A stretch of DNA of 46,807 bases, from the NCBI GenBank assembly GCA_009777255.1, contig WRMG01000007.1, positions 1 to 46,807 of the forward strand. Direction: 5' to 3'. The translations under genes were made by a program, and so were the position numbers. Positions 27,474-36,644 of this stretch are shown here, in pieces; position 1 is the stretch's first letter, and the number at the start of each line of letters is the position of its first letter. The notes under the pieces were generated by a model. It ran no database searches, was not told the origin of the DNA, and was given only the letters and a program-made list of their open reading frames with translations. The DNA is from Oscillospiraceae bacterium (GTDB lineage Bacteria > Bacillota > Clostridia > Oscillospirales > UBA929).

Positions 27474-29240
27474 ATGAGTGTGCTGAATGTTATATCCCTG
27501 TTCGGAGGGCTCGCGCTTTTTATCTACGGAATGACCGTCATGGGAAACGGGCTTGAGAAAATTTCGGGCGGACGCCTTGAGCGTATTCTGGAAAAACTTA
27601 CATCCAAGGTTATATACGGCGTGCTTGTCGGCGCGCTGGTCACCGGCCTGATACAGAGCTCGTCGGCCACCACCGTTATGGTCGTCGGCTTTGTAAACGC
27701 CGGTATTATGTCGCTCGGTCAGGCCGTCGGCGTCATAATGGGCGCGAATATCGGCACGACCGTCACCTCCCAGATACTGCGCATGGGCGACATCTCGTCG
27801 GACATGCTGATACTTCAGATGCTGAAGCCCGCGTCGCTGTCGGCTATAGTAGCCGTTATCGGCTTTGTATTGTACGTTACAAACAAAAAGGGGACAAGAC
27901 ACGACTTCGGGCAGATACTGCTGGGCTTCGGCGTGCTGTTCTACGGCATGGGCGCGATGGAGGCGGCGGTCGCGCCGCTCAGGGATTCACCGGCGCTTAT
28001 AAACCTGTTCACCATGTTTTCCAACCCGCTGCTGGGCATACTGATGGGGACTTTGGTCACCGCCGTCATACAGAGTTCGTCCGCGTCGGTGGGCATATTA
28101 CAGGCGCTCAGCTCGACGGGCGTTATCCCGTTCGCCGCCGCCGTGCCCATCATTCTGGGCCAGAATATCGGCACGACGGTCACGGCGCTCATATCAAGCC
28201 TCGGCGGGTCGCGCAACGGCAAGCGCGCCGCGCTTATACATCTGTACTTCAATGTTATCGGCACCGCCGCGTTTATGCTTGTAATATACGGCATAAGAAA
28301 TCTTTTGCCGTTCTGGGACGACCCCGTCAACCGGGGCGGCATAGCAAACTTCCATCTTATTTTCAACACCTTCACCGTCCTGCTGCTGTTCCCGTTTACC
28401 AAGCTGCTTGTCAAGCTGGCGGAGAGGACGCTGCCGAACAAGCCCAACGGCGACGATGACGACGAGATAAAAGTCCTCGACCCGATATTTCTCAACTCGC
28501 CCTCGGTCGCGCTGGAGCGCGCGCACGAGCTGGTGGTGCAGATCTCGCATCTCGCGCGCAAGAATATGTCGCGGGCTATAGAACTCCTGAATAACCCCGA
28601 CGAGCAGAAAATGGGGCGCTTCATGGAAACCGAGGAGCTTATCGACCGCGCCGAGGTGCGGCTGGGGCATTATCTCATCGAGCTCACCAACCGCTCCCTG
28701 ACATTACAGGAGAGCCGCGTGCAGAGCGAGCTTATGAAATCCGTCGGCGATTTCGAGCGTATCGCCGACTATGTGGTCAACGTCGCCGAGATGTCGCAGG
28801 CAATTACGCTGGACAAGCTCTCGCCGTCCGGCGCGACGGACTTTAAGGCGATGCTCACGGCGATAAAGGAGATCTTTGAGCTGACCATAGAGGTCTATGC
28901 CAAACGCGACGTACAGGCCGCGTACAGAGTCGAGCCGTTCGAGCAGGTTATCGACAGGATGACAAGCCTCTTGCGCTCGCGGCATATCGAGCGGCTGAAG
29001 CGCGGCGAGTGCAGCGCCGAGAACGGCGCGGCTTTCGTGGAAATGCTGGTGACGCTCGAGCGGATAGGGGACCACTGCTCGAACATCGCCGTCAGCGTCA
29101 TAGCCACATACGGCGATAACACCGAGGACTTTGACAGCCACGAGTATGTGCGCCAAATGCACCACGGGAATATAAACGAGTTTAACAACAACTATGCCGA
29201 GTTCAAAGCTAAATATATGGCGCCGCTGAACGGCTTATAA
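27474..29240 (+). CDS. Na/Pi cotransporter family protein with C-terminal PhoU-like domain
   Basis: LIQSSSATTVMVVGFVNAGIMSLGQAVGVIMGANIGTTVTSQ; second QSSSASVGILQAL...GQNIGTTVTA repeat; PhoU-like helices. Confidence 0.93.
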   Translation: MSVLNVISLFGGLALFIYGMTVMGNGLEKISGGRLERILEKLTSKVIYGVLVGALVTGLIQSSSATTVMVVGFVNAGIMSLGQAVGVIMGANIGTTVTSQILRMGDISSDMLILQMLKPASLSAIVAVIGFVLYVTNKKGTRHDFGQILLGFGVLFYGMGAMEAAVAPLRDSPALINLFTMFSNPLLGILMGTLVTAVIQSSSASVGILQALSSTGVIPFAAAVPIILGQNIGTTVTALISSLGGSRNGKRAALIHLYFNVIGTAAFMLVIYGIRNLLPFWDDPVNRGGIANFHLIFNTFTVLLLFPFTKLLVKLAERTLPNKPNGDDDDEIKVLDPIFLNSPSVALERAHELVVQISHLARKNMSRAIELLNNPDEQKMGRFMETEELIDRAEVRLGHYLIELTNRSLTLQESRVQSELMKSVGDFERIADYVVNVAEMSQAITLDKLSPSGATDFKAMLTAIKEIFELTIEVYAKRDVQAAYRVEPFEQVIDRMTSLLRSRHIERLKRGECSAENGAAFVEMLVTLERIGDHCSNIAVSVIATYGDNTEDFDSHEYVRQMHHGNINEFNNNYAEFKAKYMAPLNGL

Positions 29241-29252
29241 GTATATGGGAGC

Positions 29253-30905
29253 GTGACAAAATTGCCCGGACAAAAAAATAAATCCGAAATCGAAAGGGAA
29301 GCGCTGTCGCTGCGCGAGAAAATCTGCTCATACTGGGCGGAGCTGCTGCTGCTGAATATGCTCGCGGTGCTGCCGCTGTATATGCACGCGGAAAAGTATA
29401 TCAGCCTTACGGGACACAAGGCGAGGTACCTGTGGATAAGCTCGCTGGCGCTGTTTGCTGTATTCGCGGTTATAATGCTGATGTTCTCGGGACTGGCAAA
29501 GCCTAAAGGCGCCCCGCTGAAAAAAACATTCAGCCTGCCCGACACAGGGATCGCCGCGTACTGGCTGTGCGTGGTGCTGTCGGCGGTATTCTCGCCGGTG
29601 CCTGAAAATTATTTCGGCGAACAGAACCTCTGGTTTTTCCTGAAGGGCTATCCCGAGCGGTTCGACGGCATAATAACCATAACAATATATGTTTTTATCT
29701 ATTTCGCCGTTTCGCGCCTGTACAGGAACCGGAACCGCGACTGGGCGGTGTTCGCCGTTTCGGCGTGCGCCGTGTCGCTGATCGGCATACTCCAGTTCAT
29801 CGGCTGGGATATTTTCGAGCTGTACCCATACGGGCTGGACGCCCCCACGGTTGTAGGCGTATACCCGTATAACTACCTCGACACCATATTCAGAACAACG
29901 CTGGGCAACGTCAACATCCTCAGCGCCTATGTATCCGTCGGCATCGGCTTCTTTCTCGCGCTCTACATGCGCTCCGATAAGAAGATCCGCTTTCTCTATC
30001 TCGCGGCGGTCGGCCTTACGTTCGGCCTGATGATAACGGGCGGCGCCGACGGCGGCAAGGTGGGCGTTCTGATGGGCGTCGCGCTGCTGTTTGTCCTGAA
30101 TATAACCGACAAACGGGCTATATCAAGACTGCTCCTCGCGCTGTCGCTGGGCTGCTTTATATCGGTTATTTACCCCCCCGCGTTCGCCGCCCGCGACTAC
30201 TACAACAGAACGGGCATAGACCGGCGCCTCTACTGGGGCGACGGCGGCTTTACAAGCGTATGGGCGCTGGGCGCAGTCCTGTGTCTGGCGATAGGGCTGG
30301 CGATACACTTCTCGCCCGTATGGATAGACAGAGTAAAGCCGCGGCTCGCGGCGCTTACCGCGACGGCGGTAATATTGCTCGCGGGGCTGCTGGGCGTCGA
30401 GATAATGGGCCCGCGCTTTGCCGACAACTATGAAAATATCATATGGCAGGCGCGCGAAACGCTGCACGGCAACTTTGACGACGGCTTCGGCTCGGGCCGC
30501 GCCGTCCTCTGGAAGGTGTCGGCCAACGTGATATTCGACTATCCGCTGCTCGGCTCGGGCCCCGACGCGTTTGAATATTCGATCCGCGAGTATCAGAACT
30601 ATCTGCGCGAGGCCACGAATACCTCGTTTGACAAGGCCCACAACGATTTTTTACAGATACTGATATGCCACGGGTTCCTCGGGCTGACAGCGTTTCTCCT
30701 GTTCATATTCTCGCTGGCCGCGCCGGCGTTCCGCAAGGTGTGGGACGAACCGCTGATGATGGCGGCTGTCGTCGCGTGCGCGGCATATCTTGTCCAGGCG
30801 TTCTTCGGTATCAGCGTCCCGATGGGCGCGCCGCTGTTCTTTGTCATGTGCGGGCTTGCGGAGAATTTCCGCATAGGCAGGCACAAATTCCAATATAATG
30901 AATAA
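29253..30905 (+). CDS. O-antigen ligase family (Wzy_C/WaaL-like) membrane protein
   Basis: 550 aa, multi-TM; GSGRAVLWKVSANVIFDYPLLGSGPDAFEYSI...FDKAHNDFLQILICHGFLGLTAFLLFI. Confidence 0.88.
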   Translation: MTKLPGQKNKSEIEREALSLREKICSYWAELLLLNMLAVLPLYMHAEKYISLTGHKARYLWISSLALFAVFAVIMLMFSGLAKPKGAPLKKTFSLPDTGIAAYWLCVVLSAVFSPVPENYFGEQNLWFFLKGYPERFDGIITITIYVFIYFAVSRLYRNRNRDWAVFAVSACAVSLIGILQFIGWDIFELYPYGLDAPTVVGVYPYNYLDTIFRTTLGNVNILSAYVSVGIGFFLALYMRSDKKIRFLYLAAVGLTFGLMITGGADGGKVGVLMGVALLFVLNITDKRAISRLLLALSLGCFISVIYPPAFAARDYYNRTGIDRRLYWGDGGFTSVWALGAVLCLAIGLAIHFSPVWIDRVKPRLAALTATAVILLAGLLGVEIMGPRFADNYENIIWQARETLHGNFDDGFGSGRAVLWKVSANVIFDYPLLGSGPDAFEYSIREYQNYLREATNTSFDKAHNDFLQILICHGFLGLTAFLLFIFSLAAPAFRKVWDEPLMMAAVVACAAYLVQAFFGISVPMGAPLFFVMCGLAENFRIGRHKFQYNE

Positions 30906-31482
30906 GATGTATAAGCCGGTCAAACGGCTGCTGGATGTTGTTATTTCATCCGCGGGACTGACGGTGCTGCTGCCGCTCTTGCCGCTGATCGCCGCCGCGA
31001 TAAAACTGGACAGCCCCGGCGCGGTGTTTTTCAAACAGTGCCGCGTCGGCAAGGATAAAAGCCTGTTCTGGCTCTACAAATTCCGCACGATGCGCTCCGA
31101 TACTCCGAGAGATGTGCCAACGCATCTGATGGCCGGCGGCGGGCATATCACAAGGCTCGGGGGATTCCTGCGCCGCTCCAGCGCGGATGAGCTGCCGCAG
31201 CTGTGGAATATTCTGCGCGGGGACATGAGCGTTGTGGGGCCGCGTCCGGCGCTTTGGAATCAGGACGATCTCATAGCCGAGCGCGAAAAATACGGCGCGA
31301 ACGCCGTGCGCCCGGGCCTTACGGGGCTTGCTCAGGTTATGGGGCGCGACGAGCTGCCGATACCGGCCAAGGCCCGGTATGACGGCGATTATGTAAAAAA
31401 CACCGGCATCTTGAGCGACTTGGGAATAATGCTGAAAACCGTCGCAAACGTATTGTCGGCAAAAGGGATAGCGGACAGATAA
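30898..31482 (+). CDS. Undecaprenyl-phosphate sugar-1-phosphate transferase (bacterial sugar transferase family)
   Basis: KRLLDVVISSAGL...LDSPGAVFFKQCRVGKDKSLFWLYKFRTMRSD...RRSSADELPQLWNILRGDMSVVGPRPALW. Confidence 0.93.
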   Translation: MNKMYKPVKRLLDVVISSAGLTVLLPLLPLIAAAIKLDSPGAVFFKQCRVGKDKSLFWLYKFRTMRSDTPRDVPTHLMAGGGHITRLGGFLRRSSADELPQLWNILRGDMSVVGPRPALWNQDDLIAEREKYGANAVRPGLTGLAQVMGRDELPIPAKARYDGDYVKNTGILSDLGIMLKTVANVLSAKGIADR

Positions 31483-31501
31483 TTTGATCGGAGGAGAGCG
31501 T

Positions 31502-32332
31502 ATGTCGATTTGGTTCGCCATATTTTTGGGGTTCATTCAGGGACTCACGGAGTTTCTGCCCGTGTCCAGCTCGGGGCATCTGGCGATATTCCAGAATTTC
31601 TTCGGCATGGAGGACCCCGGCAGCTATATGCTGTTCAACGTCCTGCTGCATTTGGCGACGCTTTTCGCCGTATGTATTTTCTTCTGGCAGGACATAAAGA
31701 GCATGGTCCTCGAGTTCTTCAGGTTCTTCAACCCGAAATCCTACCGCTCGGTCAGGGTGCCGCCCGCGCGCCGGCTCCTGCTGCTGGTCATAGTCGGCAC
31801 GCTGCCCTTACTTATCTTCGCGTTTTTCTCCGAAACGGTAAAGCTGCTCTCCGGCAAGCCGCTGTTTATCGGTATCGCGCTGACGGCGACCGGCGGGCTC
31901 CTGTGGCTCTCGGATATGCTGCCGAAGGGAAACAAGGACGAAAAATCCGCCACGCTGCTGGATGTTATATACGTCGGCTTTATGCAGGGTATCGCTACGA
32001 TACCGGGGCTTTCGCGTTCGGGCCTGACCATATCGACGGGGATGTTCCGCGGCTTTGACCGCCGTTTTGCCGTAAAGCTGTCATTTCTGATGTCGGTGCC
32101 CGCTATTCTCGGCGCGACCGTGCTGGAGGTGGGGGAGGCGTTCGCGTCCGACTTTGACTGGACCGCCCTGCCGGTATACCTCGCGGGTATGGTTACCGCC
32201 GCGGTAACGGGGTATCTGGCGCTGTGCTTCATCCGGCTGCTGGCCGCCAAAGGCTCGTTCAGGGTGTTCGCGTACTACTGCCTGTTCGTGGGCGTCGCCA
32301 CGCTGCTGGCGTCGCTGATAATGTCGCCATAA
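31502..32332 (+). CDS. uppP: Undecaprenyl-diphosphate phosphatase
   Basis: FLGFIQGLTEFLPVSSSGHLAIFQ...MQGIATIPGLSRSGLTISTGMFRG. Confidence 0.95.
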   Translation: MSIWFAIFLGFIQGLTEFLPVSSSGHLAIFQNFFGMEDPGSYMLFNVLLHLATLFAVCIFFWQDIKSMVLEFFRFFNPKSYRSVRVPPARRLLLLVIVGTLPLLIFAFFSETVKLLSGKPLFIGIALTATGGLLWLSDMLPKGNKDEKSATLLDVIYVGFMQGIATIPGLSRSGLTISTGMFRGFDRRFAVKLSFLMSVPAILGATVLEVGEAFASDFDWTALPVYLAGMVTAAVTGYLALCFIRLLAAKGSFRVFAYYCLFVGVATLLASLIMSP

Positions 32333-32356
32333 AAATTCACAAAGGATAAAACGCCG

Positions 32357-34696
32357 ATGCCAACAAAAACACAAAAAAAACCGGCCAAAAAACCGGCCGT
32401 CAAAAAAACACCCGTCCGCCGTGAGGTGGGCGCGCTCTGCTGCGCGCTTTTGTCGATATTCTGCTTTTTGGGCCTTATCGGCGTAAAGGCGCTTTTTCTC
32501 AACCTGCTCACAAACACCCTGATCCGTTTTATCGGCGCGGGCGCTTATATAACGCCGGTCGCGCTCGCCCTGGCAGCGGCCGTGCTGCTGTTCCACCGAG
32601 GCCGCCCTGTCAGCCTGCGCGTATGGTGCGTTATGCTTACGCCCGTGTGGCTGGGCGGCTTGCTCGCCCTGTGGCTGGGGGAGCTGCCGAAGCTCGATAT
32701 GGGTATATTCAAGGCGCTGTGGCAGGACGGCCACGGCATAATAAGCGGGCTTCTGGCCGCGATCTTCAAAGCGCTGTTCAGCGGCGTCGGCGCGGGTATA
32801 TTGTTCATTTTCGGGCTTGCGGTGCTGCTGCTCATAGCGCTCCGCGTGGATGTCGTGGGCGTGCTGGACGCCATCCGCGACCGCACCCCGCCGGAATACG
32901 AGCCGCGCCCCGAAACGCCCCGCGGCGCTTCAGGCGCCGCGCGGCAGGGCCGATCCCGCGGCCGCTTTAATATCGACGTGCCGGTGGACAACCCTCCCGT
33001 TGCTAAAACGCGCAAGGAACACCCCGACACACCGTCCGAGGAGGACGCCGCTCCGCCGGCGCCGCCCCCGCCGCCGCCGCCTGCCGCCGCAGATCCGGCG
33101 CCCGAACCGGAGGAAAACGCCGTCCCGCCCGGCTTTGTTTCGCTGAAGAATTACCGCCCGGGCAAGCCGCTGCCCGCGCCGGTCGATATCCCCGCAAATA
33201 CGCCGCGCCTTAAAGAACTGCGCCCGCCGACGGGAACGCCGCGCTATATATTCCCGCCGCTGTCGCTGCTGCCCGGAAGCACGGCGGTCAACACGGCGGA
33301 CTTCGGCATGGAGACGCGCAGCACTTCGGCGCGTGTGCGCGAAACAATACAGAGCTTCGGTATCGACGCCGCGCTTGTAAACGTGGTGCGCGGCCCGTCC
33401 GTCACCCGCTATGAGTTTGAAATCGCCCAGGGCATGACGCTGAACAAGCTGACCAACCGCGCGGACGACATCGCCCTCGCGCTCGGCGCGGACAGCGTGC
33501 GTATCTCGCCCGTGCCGGGAAAGGCGGGAACCGTGGGCATCGAGGTCCCGAACAAGCTCATCAGCACGGTATATCTGCGCGATGTCCTTGAGAGCGACGA
33601 GTTCTCCGCGGCGGAGTCGCGCCTCGCGTTCGCGCTCGGCAAAGACATCGGCGGTTCAAGCGTCGTCGGCGACATATTCAGGCTGACGCATCTGCTTATC
33701 GCCGGCACCACAGGCTCCGGCAAGAGCGTATGCGTAAACTCGCTGATAATCAGCCTGCTCTACAAAGCAAGCCCCGAAGAGGTAAAGCTGATACTTATCG
33801 ACCCCAAGATGGTGGAGCTGGATGTGTACAACGGCATCCCGCATCTGCTCGTACCCGTCGTCACCGACCCCAAAAAGGCGTCGTCCGCCCTGCAATGGGC
33901 GGTATACGAGATGGAAAAACGCTACAGGATGATGCAGGAGCGCGGCGTGCGCGATATTTTCGCTTACAACCAGTCCATCGCCGGAGAAAATCTGCCCAAG
34001 GTCCCCCAGATGGTCATAATAATCGACGAGCTGGCGGACTTGATGATGGTCGCGGGCAAGGAGGTCGAGGACTCCGTAATACGTATCGCGCAGAAGGCGC
34101 GCGCCGCCGGAATGCACTTGGTGGTCGCCACCCAGCGCCCGTCCGCCGACGTGATAACGGGGCTGATGAAATCAAACATACCGTCGCGTATCGCGTTTAC
34201 CGTCGCGTCCGGCACCGACTCGCGCATCATACTGGACACCACGGGCGCCGAAAAGCTGATAGGCAAGGGCGACATGCTCTACGGCCCGCTGGGCTATAAA
34301 ATCTCGCGCGTTCAGGGCTGCTATGTACATGAAAAAGAAGTAAAGGCCGTTGTGTCGTTTATAAAGGAAAACTCTGCGGCCGCATACGACGCCGACGTCG
34401 TCGAACAGATAAACCGCCTGCCCGACGAGGACAAAAAGGGCGGCGCGGCCCCGTTTGACGACGAGAGCGAAGCCTTCGACCCGATGCTCAATCAGGCCAT
34501 GGATATAATCCTCGAGGTCGGACAGGCCTCCACATCCATGCTCCAGCGGCGGCTCAAGCTGGGCTATGCCCGCGCCGCCCGCGTTGTTGATCAGCTTGAG
34601 GAGCGCGGGCTGCTGGGTCCCAGCGAGGGCTCGAAGCCCCGGGCCATCCTCGTTACATATGAGCAGTGGCAGGATATAAAGGAAAGATATAAATGA
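32357..34696 (+). CDS. DNA translocase FtsK/SpoIIIE
   Basis: 4 TM N-terminus, Pro-rich linker, HLLIAGTTGSGKSVCVNSLIISLLY, IIDELADLMMVAGKEVEDSVIRIAQKARAAGMHLVVATQRPSADVITG, C-terminal gamma domain. Confidence 0.97.
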   Translation: MPTKTQKKPAKKPAVKKTPVRREVGALCCALLSIFCFLGLIGVKALFLNLLTNTLIRFIGAGAYITPVALALAAAVLLFHRGRPVSLRVWCVMLTPVWLGGLLALWLGELPKLDMGIFKALWQDGHGIISGLLAAIFKALFSGVGAGILFIFGLAVLLLIALRVDVVGVLDAIRDRTPPEYEPRPETPRGASGAARQGRSRGRFNIDVPVDNPPVAKTRKEHPDTPSEEDAAPPAPPPPPPPAAADPAPEPEENAVPPGFVSLKNYRPGKPLPAPVDIPANTPRLKELRPPTGTPRYIFPPLSLLPGSTAVNTADFGMETRSTSARVRETIQSFGIDAALVNVVRGPSVTRYEFEIAQGMTLNKLTNRADDIALALGADSVRISPVPGKAGTVGIEVPNKLISTVYLRDVLESDEFSAAESRLAFALGKDIGGSSVVGDIFRLTHLLIAGTTGSGKSVCVNSLIISLLYKASPEEVKLILIDPKMVELDVYNGIPHLLVPVVTDPKKASSALQWAVYEMEKRYRMMQERGVRDIFAYNQSIAGENLPKVPQMVIIIDELADLMMVAGKEVEDSVIRIAQKARAAGMHLVVATQRPSADVITGLMKSNIPSRIAFTVASGTDSRIILDTTGAEKLIGKGDMLYGPLGYKISRVQGCYVHEKEVKAVVSFIKENSAAAYDADVVEQINRLPDEDKKGGAAPFDDESEAFDPMLNQAMDIILEVGQASTSMLQRRLKLGYARAARVVDQLEERGLLGPSEGSKPRAILVTYEQWQDIKERYK

Positions 34697-34731
34697 TATT
34701 ACGGCGGCATGTTGCCGCCGTAATATTTTTT
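34696..34731 (+). terminator. Intrinsic terminator after ftsK
   Basis: ATATTACGGCGGCA-tgt-TGCCGCCGTAATATTTTTT; 14-bp perfect stem. Confidence 0.9.
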
Positions 34732-34741
34732 GGGGCTCTTA

Positions 34742-35179
34742 TCACTTTCCGGTTTCCGCCGCCTCCGCACATTGCGTGTGATTCAGCCTGTCCAGCGCGG
34801 CCCTATGTAGCCTCAGACACTGCCTTGACACATATCCGATCTCGCTGCCCAGCTTGTCCCATCCAAGGCCGTCGAAGTACCTCAGCCGCAGCAGCTCGCG
34901 CAGAACGGGATCGTCAATGGCCTGTATCGCCGTTTCAATCCCCAGCGCCTGCTCCTCCAGCGCCTCAAGATTCTTGATAATGCCGACCTCAAGCCCGATC
35001 TTTGCCGCAACCAGATTGTCCGTCGCCGTGCCGGAACGCTTGCGCCTGTTGTTCCACCAGCTGTTTGCGAACCCCCCGCTGATTTGACGCTCCAACGCGT
35101 TGACGCGCTGCCTCTGCGCGCTGATTTCACGTTTTAACGCCAGATACCCCTGTAGCTCCCTCTGTGTGATCGTCCTCAT
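34742..35179 (-). CDS. Phage-type sigma-like/ArpU-DUF1492-like transcriptional regulator
   Basis: MRTITQRELQGYLALKREISAQRQRVNALERQ...AIDDPVLRELLRLRYFDGLGWDKLGSEIGYVSRQCLRLHRAALDRL (sigma-70 region 4-like HTH). Confidence 0.7.
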   Translation of the reverse strand: MRTITQRELQGYLALKREISAQRQRVNALERQISGGFANSWWNNRRKRSGTATDNLVAAKIGLEVGIIKNLEALEEQALGIETAIQAIDDPVLRELLRLRYFDGLGWDKLGSEIGYVSRQCLRLHRAALDRLNHTQCAEAAETGK

Positions 35180-35200
35180 TTTCCTATACTCCTTTCTTTT

Positions 35201-35219
35201 TATACCCGTTTTGGGTATA
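35201..35219. promoter_or_regulatory. Inverted repeat upstream of ArpU-like gene
   Basis: TATACCC-GTTTT-GGGTATA. Confidence 0.5.
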
Positions 35220-35353
35220 TATAAATAATATAATGTCCGTGGTGGGTAAAAGTCAATAGGGAATTAATAAAATATGAAAAAAATGTTGGCAAGCATAAAA
35301 CAATATGATATTATATTACCTGAGTGAAACGGGATAAACAGACACAAAAAGTC

Positions 35354-35382
35354 TTGACACAGCTAAATAATTAACATATAAT
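35354..35382 (+). promoter_or_regulatory. Sigma-A-like promoter
   Basis: TTGACA-17-TATAAT upstream of the 35422 ORF. Confidence 0.7.
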
Positions 35383-35421
35383 GTGATTTAACCCAATGCA
35401 TAATGGTAAGGGGTGGACCGT

Positions 35422-36183
35422 ATGAAAAATGACTCGCCCAAGGTTTTGGGCGTATTGGAGCGTATGGGGATGGTGCGCAGGTCTGAGGAAGAGGCGGCTG
35501 AACCCGCCGGGCAAGCGGATTTGGCGGAGGAAACCGTCCTAGAGCCGCAACCCTTTGAGGACGTGGAACCGGAAGCAGAGGCGGCGGCGCCCGAGCCGGT
35601 GTTCAGCGCTGAACCCGAACCCGAGCCTGTGTACGAGCCTGTGAGTAAACCGGCGGCGTTCGCCGCGTACATCGCGGCGGAAAAAAAGGAAGATATAAAA
35701 AGCGGAGTTGGTGAGAAAATGAGCGAGGCTTCTTTCTGGGACGATTCCCCGGCGCTGAACACGGATACCGACCGGTTCATGGAGGTCGAGGACATTTACC
35801 GCGCCTTAGCCCTAAAGACCGGCGGCACGGACACGATCTATCTGGTCGAGGAGTACATGAGAACCCTGCCCGACTCGCTGCCCGCCGAGTCACGGCGCGC
35901 TATCATCATGAAAATCGTCGGCGCCTCCGGCTTCGATTTCGACAGGCTGCTCAACGACGGCATAGACCGCGTAACAAAGCTCAACGAATACGCGGCGTCG
36001 TTCGCGCAGCAGACGGACAAAATAGTCGCGCGCCACAACAGCGAGCTTGACGCGCTTGAAAAGCAGATACAGCGCGTCCGCGAGCTTATCGGGGACAGAA
36101 AAAACCTGCATAAACGTCAGTTTTTGGCCATAGAAAACGAAGCGCAGAGGCTTAAAGAGGTCCTGGACTTCGTTACAAAATAA
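35422..36183 (+). CDS. Hypothetical protein: acidic Pro/Glu-rich N-terminus, coiled-coil C-terminus
   Basis: ATG after AAGGGG; EVEDIYRALALKTGGTDTIYLVEEYMRTLPDSLPAESRRAIIMKIVGASGFDFDRLLNDGIDRV followed by a heptad-rich region. Confidence 0.7.
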   Translation: MKNDSPKVLGVLERMGMVRRSEEEAAEPAGQADLAEETVLEPQPFEDVEPEAEAAAPEPVFSAEPEPEPVYEPVSKPAAFAAYIAAEKKEDIKSGVGEKMSEASFWDDSPALNTDTDRFMEVEDIYRALALKTGGTDTIYLVEEYMRTLPDSLPAESRRAIIMKIVGASGFDFDRLLNDGIDRVTKLNEYAASFAQQTDKIVARHNSELDALEKQIQRVRELIGDRKNLHKRQFLAIENEAQRLKEVLDFVTK

Positions 36184-36198
36184 CTGAGCGAGGTAAAT

Positions 36199-36570
36199 AT
36201 GCGCTACGAAATAACAGGGCGCGGCCTGCTGGTACTGTCGATTCTGATTGCCGCGCTGGTATTGGGAGCTATCTCCGTTTCGGCTGCCCTCGGCAGCGGG
36301 ACGGGGCTTGACGCGCCCGATTTGCCCGTGATAGACCGCGACCCGATGCCGAGTACAGATAACAGTGAACAGTTAACAGATAACAGTGAAGGAAATGATG
36401 AAACCCCAACCCCTGAACCGGAACCTCCGACTGTTGTGACCCCAGAACCCACAGACCCTCCAATTGTTACAACCCCTGAACCCATCGAAATACCGACGCC
36501 GACACCGGCGCCCGCGACGCCCGCTCCGACGCCGGATGATTCACAGCAAACGCAGTGGTCTGAAAAATAA
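36199..36570 (+). CDS. Hypothetical membrane-anchored protein with Thr/Pro-rich extracellular tail
   Basis: N-terminal TM (LLVLSILIAALVLGAISVSAAL), then PTPEPEPPTVVTPEPTDPPIVTTPEP... and no folded domain. Confidence 0.65.
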   Translation: MRYEITGRGLLVLSILIAALVLGAISVSAALGSGTGLDAPDLPVIDRDPMPSTDNSEQLTDNSEGNDETPTPEPEPPTVVTPEPTDPPIVTTPEPIEIPTPTPAPATPAPTPDDSQQTQWSEK

Positions 36571-36578
36571 TAAAATAA

Positions 36579-36604
36579 ACTCCCGCACGTTCTCGTGCGG
36601 GAGT
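36579..36604. terminator. Hairpin terminator
   Basis: ACTCCCGCACG-ttct-CGTGCGGGAGT. Confidence 0.65.
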
Positions 36605-36644
36605 ATTATATGCGGAGCGCCCTATACGCAGGGCAGGGGAGTTC

